The position numbers and the translations under genes were made by a program. This document shows positions 1 to 10,910 of a stretch of 64,000 bases of DNA, one piece after another. Each line of letters opens with the position of its first letter. Position 1 is the stretch's first letter. This DNA comes from Hydrangea macrophylla (taxonomy: Eukaryota; Streptophyta; Magnoliopsida; Cornales; Hydrangeaceae). The notes beneath the pieces were generated by a model. That model searched no databases, was not told where the DNA came from, and saw only the letters and a list, made by a program, of their open reading frames with translations. Where the stretch lies: positions 109,091,691-109,155,690 of the forward strand of contig CM066984.1 in NCBI GenBank assembly GCA_033977485.1, in the 5' to 3' direction.

Positions 1-229
1 ATAAACATAAATAATATTTAATAATGATAATATAGAATGAGTCATTGGCATGTAATGATTACTAAAATTGTGTATAGCCTACTACTCATACACGTGGTGG
101 TTAGATACTCAGACAAGATGATTTCCTAAGTCCAACTTTGGATACAGATGAGTAAAAAAAAGAAATAGGATAATCATGAACTAGTTGTAGATAAGAGTGA
201 AAGACCAAGCTTCCAGTCTGGGTGTTAAG

Positions 230-762
230 TAGGGGTGGCAATCGTGTCGTGTTGGGTCATAATCGTGTCGTGTCATATTCGTGTCGGGTCATAATCGTGT
301 CATTTCTAAACGTGTCAAAAACCTAAACTCATACCCGTCTAATGCAATTCATGTGTCATCCATTTAACCCACCAACCCGTGTAATGAACAAGCGTTTTCT
401 CGTAACCTTTTTTTTTTTTTTTTTGCTTGTATAACATGACCTATTTAATAGTTTGACTTCATGTAATAAAAAACCAAACTAGAGGGAAAAAAATGAAGAG
501 GCACGATTCTAAGAACATAAGTCTTCCGAAAAATAAATAAATATTACCTGCAATTTAAAAAAAATGTATTAAAAAATTGTATATTTCCAAAAATACCCTT
601 TTATAATAGTGTAAACGGGTTGACCCAATTAAAACATGACCCAACTTGTTTATTAATCGTGTTAAACAGGTCAATCCGTTTATGACCCATACCCGTATAA
701 GCTAAACCCAAACCCATTTAATTCGTGTTGGATTCGTGTCGTGTCAAAAATTGCCACCCCTA
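230..762. mobile_element. hAT-type non-autonomous element (MITE), 533 bp
   Basis: The ends form a 13-bp terminal inverted repeat, TAGGGGTGGCAAT. The element is flanked by a perfect 8-bp direct repeat, GTGTTAAG, at 222-229 and 763-770. An 8-bp target duplication plus a TAGGGGTG terminus is characteristic of hAT elements. The interior is AT-rich, repeats GTGTCGTG/CGTGTCGGGTC motifs near both ends, and has no transposase-like reading frame, so it must have been moved in trans. A relative with the same type of end lies at 30935-31601. Confidence 0.88.
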
Positions 763-969
763 GTGTTAAGTATATAAATTCACGAGTAAAGGGAGTGTGG
801 GGGAAGACATTCGAGTGTATCTCGTAAAAGTGAAGTGGAAAATAAGCAGAGAGTTTGGTAATCACTCAACTTCAGTTGTAGATGCAGGTAGCACAGGTAA
901 TAGAGGAAATGGAAGAAATAGAATAAAGTCAGATTAGGGCACCGAGTAGAGTACCATGGTGGTTAGCGC

Positions 970-1563
970 TGATGCTGCCGAAATTTGGTAAGAAGGGTTT
1001 AGAGAGAGAGAAAGACAAGAACAATTTGTATGTGGTTCGGTCCCGTTAACGAGGTGGCCTACGTCCACGGTTGCGTCTGTGCGCGTTCACTAGCAGATCA
1101 CCGGCGGGCCTGGTGAGCCAACAAAGAAGGGCGGCACTACCAGTAATACCGGCCGGGTATATGCGTATTGATGGTGAGTTCTCTGTTGTATGCTTGTAAG
1201 CGAGAGAATTATTTTCAGGTCACTGTAGACAAGGTAGGTGTGCTCTTTTATAGGCATAAGAGTCCACCCTTACATGGTAAGTTAATTGGATTAGGATGCC
1301 TAACCTAATTAGAATTGATTTGCATGATTTGTGGAGAGTTTCCTAAGTGGTTTAGGAAACTGCCACAGTCCATCTTGCAGACTTGTAGATAGACCTGGAC
1401 CACGGGATGCCGCGGTCTTCCGATCCCGGCCTGTTGGCAGGAACCGCACGGTTCTGACGAACGCCTCGGGATTGCTCGGCTATAAGCGCCTCTACTGAAG
1501 TAATCAGCACCTCTTGATGATGTGGCAGACTGGCTTCATGGCTAGATAATTTTGGACATATCA
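970..1563 (-). repeat. 3' LTR of the truncated gypsy-type element
   Basis: A 594-bp LTR with TG...CA ends. It contains the block TGGTTCGG...CCTACGTCCAC (about 1036-1060) also present in the LTRs at 23406 and 26577, and the shared stretch around 'ATCACCGGCGGGCCTGG'. The outer flank ends AGCGC; no matching target copy can be found because the other end is gone. Confidence 0.72.
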
Positions 1564-1742
1564 GCTGCCCCCCATTTTCGGAACTGACTGGATGCTTCAT
1601 CGGGTGAGGATTTAAAAATCAGTATTGCCTCGAAAACCGTCCGGATATCCTCCGGGAATGCTGCTCGGGATGGGGCCCACCTTCCAGATCACCAGGTGGA
1701 ATAACCGACCGGTACAGGTAGGAGCTCGGGTGTTGGTATTTC

Positions 1743-1967
1743 CACGTGTCAGGGAGTAGTTGGCCTGGTCAGGATCCAGCGAATTCGGTTCGGATATAAT
1801 CGAACAGTTGCGTGGTAACCGGACCGTCACGTCACGCATTTAATGCGCGCGTCTTTTGAGGCGACCCTTCACGTGCCCAAGGTGACAGCTGTCAAGCGAC
1901 TCTTGGCGGGAAAACTCCTGAGCCGTTGGATCTGATTGATCTGGACCGTCTGCTATTCCTATATAAG
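1743..1967 (+). promoter_or_regulatory. Candidate promoter of the antisense gene: two G-boxes and a TATA box
   Basis: CACGTG G-box cores lie at 1743-1748 (in CCACGTGTC) and 1870-1875. A good TATA box, TATATAAG, lies at 1960-1967. A pyrimidine-rich leader (TTTCTTCAACTCC) follows ~25-35 bp later, a usual plant start-site setting. All sit just upstream of the antisense gene and on its strand. The motifs are seen directly; promoter function is inferred. Confidence 0.5.
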
Positions 1968-2408
1968 GAACACTTACTCATTTCTTCAACTCCTGCTACC
2001 AAGTGAGAGAGTTTACCGAGCGGTTTAAGAGCAACCAAGATCCCGAGCAAGATTCCCGAGTCCTTTTCTGCGCTAAATCTTATAAGTCTTCCCTTTCTGT
2101 CTTCAGTTCTTCATTCTCTTCTTCTTTTCTAAACAAAGCTGGAGGGAGCGAACCCACTTAGGTTAGAATGAGCGTGGGATTTTTTCTTTTTTAGGTTTTT
2201 GTCATTTCTTCCAGTCCGGGGGTGCGTTAGAGCAATTGGACTGAACGGGTGTTCCTGGGAGAGTCTTGAGAGAGTGTTATCTTTCTTCTAGAGTCTTGAA
2301 CAACCTGCCCTTTAGGTTGTTAGATCTGCCTCCGTTGTATCTTAGGCTTGGAGTTCGTGACCCATTCTTAGGTCGTCCTCTGCCTCTTGAGTCCACCGTA
2401 GGCTTAGA

Positions 2409-4513
2409 CATGTGCCACTCAGACTTCAACTCGTCATCTAGGTCGGAGGACGAGCAGTCGCGATCAGGGACCGTTAGCACAAGTCCAGATCCTCCCTCAT
2501 CAGCTCCCTCTGACCAGCATAGTGAGGGAAGAATACCTGCCCGGGCGTTTCACGAGGAAATGCATTGGGTTCTCCCGTAGCCTCGACGTCTCGGGGGTCG
2601 GGCGATGAAGGGTTTGTACCGAATAGTCCCGGCGTTGTCTTTGCGTGTGAATCCATTGTTAGTACCCTGCGAGGTCCTAATTTGGATCGGATCAGGGATA
2701 GGTATGAGCTTCCCGGCCCCTTCTCTCTTTCTGTCCATAACGGCGGAGCTCACTTCCACGAGTCGGGCTTCGTCACTTTGTATGAGGATGCCCTCATGGC
2801 AGGCCTTCGCCTGCCTCTCCACCCAGTTGCCTGGGAAGCGCTCATTTACCTCGGGATCTCCCCCGGGCAGCTTGCTCCGAACGGTTGGCGATATCTGATG
2901 GGGTGCATCTTCTTGTGGCCCCAAGTCCTCGGGTATGAGCTCACCTTGCAGGAGTTCTTCTGGACCCACCGGCCTTTCCAGGTTCACGGGGAGTCTGGTT
3001 TCTTCTTGTTCAGGGCCAGGCAGGGGCGGAAGATTATTGTAAACTGCCCGAGCAACAATAAAGGATGGAAGAAGAAATTCTTCCAAGTGTCCACCCTGGG
3101 GCTGTGTGAGAAGGCGTTGGGTATTCAGTTGAGGAACTCCTAGGCGGAGAAGCTGAGGAGTAAGCTCGACCACTTTTCTTTCCTAATTAGTCTTTCTGTT
3201 TTTTGCCTTGACTAACCCGTTTTCATGTTTGCTTTGCAGTGGGATCAGTTGACTTGCCAAGTCTTCCCGAAGAGCTCCAAGCGAGGATCCTGTCTCTGGT
3301 GGAGGACCCGACTGACATTAACAAAGTGTTGACTCGGTCGGGAAGCCCGAAGATCTCCTACAAGCCCCTGCACGACTTCACAGCTCCCATCCTCTCGGCG
3401 ATCATTCCTGGTAAATCCCATCTCTTGACCGTCTGGTTTTCTTTTTACTTAGTACTTTGCTAAATTATGACATGCTCTCTGGTTTTGCAGAAATGGCTCC
3501 CAAGAGCGCGACAGCCCTAAAGGAGAAAGAAGCAGCCCTGATGGCCCGGGCTGGCCAGAAGAGGAAGAAGCCAGACCCCACCTAGGGCCAGCCCCTCAAG
3601 AGGATTTCTCGAGGGATTTCCATCCGGGCAGAGAAGGAGGCAGCTGCTGCCTCAACGCCCGTCGTAACGATTGCTGCGCCACCACCACCTCCCCCTGCTG
3701 CCAAACCATCCGGGGTCTCCTTCCTGAGCATGGAGGAGACTGCTCGCGCGGGCCCCTCCTCTAGGCCGGAGGTCGAGACAGCGGACGAAGTCCGCGGTAG
3801 GGTCTAGCCTGGGCTACTGCAGAGTGAGATTGACAAGTGTACCCTGCTAAGCCCCGATGCCATCATCGGTTGGCTATATAGCATCAGCCACATGGTAAGT
3901 CTCTTTGCAATGTAAACATTAATTTTTCCTCCATGCGCCTACTGACGTTTTCTTGTTCTTGTAGATTGGTTGTATTGTGGCCGGGGCTGAGACCACCCTT
4001 CCCGGCGTTGCTGAGAGGTTGGCCGCTGTAGAGGCTAACCTTTCCGTGGAGAGGGCTGCCCGGGAGTCCGTGGAGTTTGCTCTCACCGTGGAGGAAGAAA
4101 AATCTCGGGCAACGGCCCTGGAGCTAGGGGAGACCCGTGACTCTCTGTCAACCGAGCGGGCTGCCCGGAAGGTTGCGGAGAATAAGGCTGCAGCCGTGGA
4201 GGCCGGGAGGATCTCCGTCGAGAAGGACCTGGCAGCTATGACGGCCACGCTCTCGGAGCTTACTGCTGCTCGGGAGGTCAAAGCCAAATATGCTGAGGAG
4301 GAATTCGAGGCAAGGTTCCTCATGGGCTACGCTGACCTGGCGAAGTGGGCTGCTGCTGACCACCCTGACTGGACCTGTCCGGGTACTTCTGGGCAGAATC
4401 TAGTTATTGGAATGAAGGCCAGGCTGACTCCGAGGTCGCCGCTGAAGCTGTACTGGCCAGGGACCCCTCTATGGATGAGCAGGCTGCGGAGGAGGGAGAA
4501 GTGGTGGTTGTAG
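2409..4513 (+). pseudogene. Antisense gene of the gypsy-type element (PF04195-like, 'putative gypsy type transposon'), four exons, inactivated
   Basis: The exon model is ~2409-3159, 3240-3410, 3491-3894 and 3965-4513. All three introns are short with GT..AG borders (GTAAGC, GTAAAT, GTAAGT donors; TTTGCAG, TTTTGCAG, TTGTAG acceptors), and the phases join in frame. The exon 1 product (from 2565) resembles the PF04195 family, including the stretch 'EDALMAGLRLPLHP' and 'GQLAPNGWRYLMG'. Exon 3 is basic, then Pro-rich. Exon 4 is a long Ala/Glu-rich coiled coil. The acidic N-terminus (MCHSDFNSSSRSEDEQ, 2409) lies in another frame and needs a shift near 2560-2580. In-frame TAG codons at 3141, 3583 and 3805 close it; each is one C-to-T step from CAG. 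It lies antisense between the missing pol region and the 3' LTR, a known location for extra antisense genes in plant gypsy elements. The function of the family is unknown. Confidence 0.65.
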
Positions 4514-4929
4514 ACAACTAGTTTTTTTTTTTCCTTTTTGTTTTTGTTGTAATTTTTTTTCTTTTTGGGGAGGCTACTACAACTGTCCCCAGGCTTTGTA
4601 CAGTTTCTTTTTTTTAATTAATGAAAAGTCCCCTGAGGTCAACCTTCATTTCCATTAACTGTTTCTTTTTTCTGTACTGTGCCTGTTTTTAATTGCTAGT
4701 ATCCGCTCGGTTTTTAGCCGACCTAACCCTCGCCTTAGCAAATGGTTTAGGACAGTAACCAGCAGAACACCTAGTCTTCTTGACCTGTTTTAAAGGTAAT
4801 TGCCCGGAGTGCCGTAGGAACTGGTCCTGTTTAGCGTCCGGGATGTCCCGGTGTATTATAGACATACCCTGTTTTACCGTCCGGGAAGTCCCGGTGTATT
4901 TTAGGAGTATGATAGCGACTATATCTACA
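4514..4929. other. 3' flank of the antisense gene, no coding sequence seen
   Basis: This is a T-rich stretch after the antisense stop codon. It holds a short direct repeat (CGTCCGGGATGTCCCGGTGTAT near 4835 and a variant near 4879). No reading frame of recognisable type is present. The join to copia-like sequence is near 4930. Confidence 0.4.
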
Positions 4930-5750
4930 TCATCCACTTCACTTCCTGATACTTATTTGATTCCCAAATTAACTCTTAATCTTATATCGGTTGGGGTCAA
5001 CTTTGTGAATTTGGTCTCACTGTCATTTTTTCTGCCTCTGGTTATTGTGTGCATGATCTAAAGACGGGACAGACTCTTGGGATAGACCGTAAGGTTGGAC
5101 GACTCTTTGAGTTATCAACCTCCATATACCATCCTACATATCCGCTCTAACTCAGACAGCACTAGCTACTTCAGCTTCCACCATTCCATCCCTCAATCTC
5201 TGGCACACGCGTTTGGGTCATGCCTCAATAAGTCGTCTAAAGTCCTTAGTATCTAGTGGTCTTTTAGGGAATGTCAATAATAAACATTTTGATTATATCT
5301 CTTGTCAACTAGCCAAGCAAACAACTTTGCCATTTAATAAAAGTGAATATGTTTCGTATACCCCTTTTAACTTGGTCCATTCTGATGTTTGGGGTCCTTC
5401 TCCTACTGTTACTATGGGAGGATCGAAATACTATGTTATCTTTGTGGATGATTATTCTCGCTACACTTGGCTGTTTCTTATGAATAACCGGTCTGAATTA
5501 CAAAAATTATACTTTGATTTTGCCACAATGCTCAAAACACAGTTTTCGCGTGAAATCAAGGTTTTTCGTGCCGACAATGCTGCAGAATATACAGATTTCA
5601 ATGTCCTTTCATTCCTTCGCCAACATGGCACCCTACCTCACCGGTCTTGCCCGAGTACTTCCCAACAAAACGGGCATGCCGAGCGTAAACATCGACATAT
5701 TCTCAACATTGTTCGTGCTCTTCTCATTGATGCCTCTTGTCTAGAAATTA
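4930..5750 (+). pseudogene. Ty1/copia polyprotein fragment: GAG-pre-integrase and integrase core
   Basis: The fragment starts mid-protein with a segment like the copia region before integrase (SLPDTYLIPKLTLNLISVG at ~4940), breaks frame near 5000-5200, then reads cleanly from about 5195. It shows a GAG-pre-integrase box (LWHTRLGHAS, CQLAKQ). The integrase catalytic triad is visible: Asp in 'LVHSDVWGP', Asp in 'VFRADNAAEY', and Glu in 'QQNGHAERKHRHIL'. It stops shortly after the Glu, running into a TA-repeat at ~5775. Gag, protease, reverse transcriptase and RNase H are missing. It is a decayed fragment in the + direction, unrelated to the gypsy-type element on its left. Confidence 0.88.
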
Positions 5751-5870
5751 CCTTCACATTGACAAATTACTCATATATATATATATATATCAAGAGAGAG
5801 AGGAGAACCCTTTACCTATTCCTAGTTGTATAGAATTACCACATGATAATAAGTCTTCTATCCACACTAA

Positions 5871-6015
5871 GGCTTTGTTGGTTCATGGATTTCACGAGGG
5901 AAAGAAATAGGATGGAAAAACAAGTTCATTTTACGTTACGGATGGGGCTAATTTTCCATCTTGTTTTTCTTTCCCCTCTCTTTTCCCTCACGAAATCTAT
6001 GAACCAAACAAAGCC
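5871..6015. mobile_element. Small palindromic MITE
   Basis: The two ends pair over more than 30 bp (GGCTTTGTT-GGTTCAT... with ...ATGAACCAAACAAAGCC), giving a ~145-bp foldback. It is flanked by TAA on the left and TTA on the right, so the duplication is ambiguous. The GGCTTTGTTTGG terminus is typical of Tourist/Harbinger-like MITEs. It sits just beyond the copia fragment. Confidence 0.65.
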
Positions 6016-6139
6016 TTAGGGAACCTCCCCAACAAGTCTCTCAAATATAACACAAAAATCACCATGAACTAGGAAAGATAAATCTGCAGAAATCCTGCTG
6101 GACAAGGAATAAATCTGCAAAAATATGTTGTTGAACCCT

Positions 6140-6450
6140 TTTGGGCGGATCTCTGGATTGTCTGAACGCGCAGCTACTGCATCTGCATTGCAACACCATC
6201 GTCCGAACGGGTACAGGACTGCCCGGACACCACGGTAATACTTCTGAAAAACAGAGAATTTGAGCCACAAATCCAGCAATATCTATTCGACGTGTGAGTT
6301 TTATGTGAAAGCTTGTATGTACATGCTTGGATTTGGCCACCTATCGGGTAGTGTCTCTTCATATGATGTATATCCTTGACCTTGAGAGGCATCTCCCCTG
6401 TCTCTGTCATCCAAGTCTTAAACATATGTAAGTGTGTAATTTGTTGGATT
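6140..6450. repeat. Dispersed repeat, probably LTR debris (copy 1)
   Basis: This stretch matches 8475-8760 in the same orientation. Both share 'GTGAAAGCTTGT', 'CTTGAGAGGCATCTCC', 'TGTCTCTGT' and 'GTGTGTAATTTGTTGGA'. The ending in TGTTGG and the position beside copia sequence suggest LTR remnants, but no complete LTR or target duplication is visible. Confidence 0.5.
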
Positions 6451-6755
6451 CTGAGACCGGGAAACTGACTCTAGAGTCACTTTAGAACTTAAACTTTCTT
6501 CCAAACAACCTTCTAGTACACAGATTTTATCTACTTTTATATCCTTTATATATGTCAAATGCACACAACCTGACCATTAGTTGTGTACATCTGACATATA
6601 TCCTACTTTTATTATATATATATATACTTAGTTTCATTTTTTGAGATGAAGCCAGCAAAATTCAGGAGAAAACTATAGGCGACGAGTGGTATAGTGAAAT
6701 TGAAAAACTTCATTTTCATAACAATGAAGGACTTGAGGATTGAATCTTTAATCTC

Positions 6756-7299
6756 TCAAGTCGAAGTTGAATAAATTGCATATGGAGGCCAGTAAAGGTG
6801 AAATTCAATCTTATAGACAAGGGAGATGATGTTACATAGCCTTGAACGAACAAGAAGTCGCCGGTGCCACCCACAACAGGATGATCGGAAGGCTTCACGT
6901 TGTGGGTACCTCCAACAACGGAAATTGACCCTTTGTAGGTCTTCAAACTGAGGGTGATCTTAGCAGTTGAAACACTTTGGAGCCCATCAAGACTAGAGGT
7001 TATGGAAGTTCCTTCGGCTGTCCCAATTAATTTTGAACTCAAGTTGGCTGTGAGAGTCCGTGGATCTTGGAAAACACAGTGCCAAAAGGGGTTGTCGTTG
7101 GGCCAACACTTGGTCCAGCCACTCCATTCACTATGATGTACCCAGTTTTGTTTATGGTTTCATGTTGAAAGAGTGAAAAGTGGAGAGATTTGAGTCCGTG
7201 GTGGTGATGGTGATAGGTGGAGGCGGCTTCATATGAGAGGAGAGCAAAGGGAAGAATGATAAGAACACAGTGATAAAGAGACAGTGCCATGAATAGCAA
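6756..7299 (-). pseudogene. Dirigent-family protein, frameshifted pseudogene
   Basis: The first reading frame (from 7299, or a second Met at 7290) has a hydrophobic signal peptide (LSLYHCVLIILPFALLSYEA), then a His run and the dirigent start 'LKSLHFSLFQHETINKTGY' and 'GPTTTPFGTVF'. Near 7070 the frame is lost: the expected continuation, FQDPRTLTANLSSKLIG, is present in another frame (net loss of 1 or 4 nt). The middle reads 'GTAEGTSITSSLDGL' and 'GGTHNVKPSDHPVVGGTG', typical dirigent strands. After 'GYVTSSP' (~6830) about nine residues are missing and the frame shifts again; the proper end, YKIEFHLYWPPYA, is present and stops at 6756. Dirigent proteins act in the apoplast and steer radical coupling of phenols. 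Intact genes are ~180-200 residues and intronless, which fits this layout. Two independent lesions make a working product unlikely. Confidence 0.85.
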
Positions 7300-8215
7300 G
7301 GTGGGGGATAAAATGTAACAGATTTTGATTGGTAGTAGCTGTTCTTATAGACCTTGTAGTTACGAAAATTAATTGGCAGCATAAATCATAAATGTATACT
7401 ACGTGTAAACATATCTTTTCTCGCAATAGATGGCTGACTTAGTCAACCAAACGGGTAGCTGGATAGGGAGAATCTCTGGGTGCACTACCTAGATATCGCT
7501 GATTAAGTGACGGGGACCTAGGTCCATCCCAGGCATAGGTCAGTGTAAGATCATATACGTTCAAACACTTTAGGACGACTCACCTAGTGAGGTTTACTCG
7601 TACGAAGTAGAAGCCACCTGCCGGTTCTTGGTTTTTTACTTAACTAACGATTGATCTAAAAAATCATAAATTTCTTTGTGTCACTAGTATTGTAATTCTC
7701 ATATCCAATCATAGTCATTACCCAAAAGAAAGATGCCTGGTTTAGTCCACCAAAAAAAAAAAATAATAATAATAATAATAATAATAATAATTATGTAGGC
7801 ATTCTCATGCTTTAACGTGTTCTCTTCGACCTCCTAGATAGATCCACCTGCTACATTTAATCACAGCATGATGGCTATGATGAGTCAACAACTTTTCGGT
7901 GTAACAAATGTGAAATTTTGGTGAGACTTCAACATCAAGATGTTACTAAAAAAAACTCAAGATGGAGCTTTCCACAAAAGAGAAGAAAAACAGACAAAGA
8001 CGATGTCTTTAGCTGTCTTTAGGTAATGTGATTTCTTTCCTTTAATCTATGTAAAAAAGGAACACAAATGCAAAACACAAACAGAAGAAAACTAAGATAG
8101 TCAAAGAGTAGGTGATATGATATACAATTATATGTGTTGAGACAAGACTCTGGACCAGTCCAATAGTAACATAAGGGATTTGCAATAGACAAAGTAAAGC
8201 AAGAATAATAGCACA
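7300..8215. other. Intergenic, no gene seen; AAT microsatellite
   Basis: No coding sequence is recognisable. An (AAT)n run of ~10 units lies at 7762-7790 after a poly-A run. The rest is unstructured AT-rich DNA. Confidence 0.5.
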
Positions 8216-8760
8216 CAAGATTTTTAATGTGGTTCATCCAAATCGGGCTATTTTCACTGACGAAGAACGACTATTAATAATGCTTTACTGATGCCGTCAC
8301 AAGAAAATCAGCAACTCTTCCTCGTTTGAATTCTCTACACCCAGAGAATCACACACATCAACACCTCTCTATATGCACTCTCTACTCCTTGAGAACACAT
8401 AATATGCACACCCTCTCAATACATGAATCACCCTCACCTTCACAGTGTACTCCTTATGTATAGAGAAACCTAAAGTATTCCGACTGAACGGCCTTCAAAC
8501 ACCCAATTACTATCTTTGCATCGCATGCTACCGTCCAAACGACTACAGGACCATCCGGATGCCACTAATATTTTCGAAAAACTAACAATTTGATCCACAA
8601 ATCCAACATTATGACATATGAGTTTAACGTGAAAGCTTGTGTATACATGCCTGGATTTGGTCAATATGGGGAGTAGCTCTTCATATGTTGTATCCTTGAG
8701 AGGCATCTCCGCTGTCTCTGTTATCTAAAGTCTAAAACATAAGTGTGTAATTTGTTGGAG
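8216..8760. repeat. Dispersed LTR-like repeat (copy 2)
   Basis: The segment 8475-8760 matches 6140-6450. The upstream part contains a worn version of the GTGGTTCGG...CCTACG block (AATGTGGTTCATCC at ~8228) found in better LTRs of the window. It is probably a decayed LTR; borders are uncertain. Confidence 0.45.
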
Positions 8761-9134
8761 ATAATTAACCCTTTTTTCCCAAAAAATAAAAATAAAAATG
8801 ATCAGAAAGACAAAGCTTTGTTTGGTTTGCAGGAAAAGAAAAAGGATAAGAAAACAAGTGAGAAAATTAGTTCCCTTGTGTTTTCCTCCATGCTTAAATA
8901 ACATAGAACTAGACGTTAGCAAACAAATGTAATTGCAACTTAAGGAAAATGGAGGGAAAGTGACTCACAAAATTCAAAATGTCATTAGAGGATAATATTG
9001 CATATTTATAGTATGATCACATGGGCATTTCTGCATATTTTGGTCCCCAAATCCTTAGTTTTACACGCATTTCGATATAAATGTGAATTTATGAAGATGT
9101 CACTAAAATGTGTGTATTTATGTACTTTTACAGC

Positions 9135-10395
9135 TTAGTATATGCTTAAAGTTAAAATGGAGTCGAAGCTATGCAAGAACAAGAGGAATAAAGGCAGAAA
9201 ACATATGTAGTGAAGCATAACCGGTTGTGTCAAAAGAGCATAACCAGTTATGACCATAACCAGATGAGATTGATGACCATAATTGATTATGACCCTAACC
9301 AGTTGCGACAAGATGTGCATAACCGGTTACGGGTACCTGTTCGCAGTAGAGAGTTCAGTTCGCAAAAATAAAAACCCAGCCCATATATAACTTATATACA
9401 GATGTTATGGACGAATTATTGCTACCTTTCATTATGTTTTAGGTTAAATTAGGGTTAGGAGTAGGAGTAGGGTATATTAAATTAGTTTTCTTCTCTCTTC
9501 TAAATCTCCGTAGTTAGGGTTTATGAATGTATTCAACTAAACAACAACTTTTCTTCGCGAGTTCAATTCCAAGCTCTGTTTTAATTCAGGTTTTGATGTT
9601 CTATTCCTTTTCCTTACATGTTTATTATTTATTCATGTTTATTACTTTAGTTTATTGCTTCAATTTCAGCTTTAGCATGTTAGAGTAGATTTTTAGTTGG
9701 GATTTGTGATGAAACCCTAAGTTGATTGATTGTTATGCCATGATCTCTTTTTACAAAGATTTTATGCTATATGATAGTGTTTGATTTGTGACAATTTCAA
9801 ATACAACCTTGTTCATCACATCTCTAGTTGTCTTAATGAGTCTGTTAGAAATTATTCATCACCCAGTTTATGGTTTCCATATTTTTAAGCACTGTCACAG
9901 TTTCTATCACATATTTGTTGTGATTCCGACACTTAATTGCATCGCATTCGTGAAAAAATCTAGTTCCCTGCTATGTTGGGTTGGGGTTGGGGTTGGGAAT
10001 CCACTACTATGTTTTCTACTCCGTATCACATATAGAACATCCTTAGACAATTTATTTTCACCAAAACTAGTGAGAATTAGTCTCTCTCGCTAGCAATTTG
10101 TGAATGTTTTAGCTGGGCATAATAATTGATTCACTTAGGGTGGATTTACACATTCCTTGCAGTCCTATAATTTATTAATTTAATTAGTTAGTTTAATTTA
10201 ATTAAGTCAATTTAAATTAGGTAGTTTAGTTAAATACAACTTCCCCATCTTCAATCATCTTTCATTTTCCCCTTTTAGGTAGTAACTTAGTAAACACAAA
10301 TAATCTATTCCTTCATCGTGGGATCGACCTGCACTTGTCCAAACTATATTACTAGCATGATCACCTACACTTGGGTGTTGTTAAGAGCACATAAT
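9135..10395 (+). repeat. Probable gypsy LTR remnant with AACCGGTT-type repeats
   Basis: Between 9215 and 9335 the motif CATAACCGGTTA and variants (AACCAGTTATG, AATTGATTATG) recur five to six times. Near 10315-10380 the sequence CGTGGGATCGACCTGCACTTG followed by GTGTTGTTAAG resembles the LTR/leader region of plant Athila-like gypsy elements. No primer-binding site or coding sequence follows. The call rests on resemblance to a general pattern, not on paired LTRs. Confidence 0.35.
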
Positions 10396-10439
10396 ATTTT
10401 ATTTGTGTCAAAATGTCACTATATTTGCTTCTTCATATT

Positions 10440-10537
10440 TTCCCCACTTTTTTCCTTATTGACCAAACAAAGGAAAATGATTCCCTACGTGTTTTCCTAT
10501 CTTTTCCCTCATTATATCCGCAAACCAAACAGAGCCT
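10440..10537. mobile_element. MITE fragment with GCAAACCAAACAGAGCC end
   Basis: This stretch is an imperfect inverted counterpart of 8812-8900 (CTTTGTTTGGTTTGCAGG, GGATAAGAAAACA, TGTTTTCC). They may be the two ends of one 1.7-kb element or two copies of one MITE family. No convincing target duplication was found. Confidence 0.35.
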
Positions 10538-10910
10538 AAATAACTCGGTAAGGGGAAAAGTATGGATTGCATTCATAATTTATTCCTATAATCATACTGT
10601 CAAGTACACTAAGTTCCGTGCGTAACCAAAATTAGTGTTACATTAGAGCTTCTCACAGACAAAAATAGCAGACAGTGGAGGATAGAAGTACAACATCCAA
10701 TTGAAACTGTATAATTACGGGGTCTAACAAGTTCATGCAACCCCGATGTATCATATACCCGATTTCAAAGGGTAGCAGGCAAGCCAACAGGAGTAATTAA
10801 AGACCTCATTCTTTGTGCTACACATTCCTTTGATGCTCCAAGGAACTTGGAAAAACTAAAAGCCAATGCAAACAATGGATCAGAGTGCATTTGTAACATA
10901 GAAAAATATG

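Larger units (their letters stand above)
970..4930 (-). mobile_element. Truncated Ty3/gypsy-type retrotransposon, 3' part (minus orientation)
   Basis: One LTR (970-1563, starting TGATGC and ending ATATCA) is followed directly by a purine-tract complement, GCTGCCCCCCATTTT, at 1564. That order places the polypurine tract and 3' LTR of an element running on the minus strand. The LTR shares its first ~200 bp and its last bases with the LTRs of the gag-only element at 23406-27132, so the two are relatives. The interior holds an antisense gene (2409-4513) and no protease, RT or integrase. The second LTR and primer-binding site are absent. The sequence stops resembling this element near 4930, where copia coding sequence begins, so a deletion or rearrangement removed its 5' half. 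Confidence 0.7.

Noticed and set aside
2550..3173. 207-codon minus-strand frame in the gypsy-type element
   Set aside because: It mirrors exon 1 of the antisense gene, whose + strand product has the recognisable family sequence and splice sites.
5871..6015. Hairpin as a possible microRNA precursor
   Set aside because: Arms extend to the element ends with a MITE-type terminus; better explained as a MITE.
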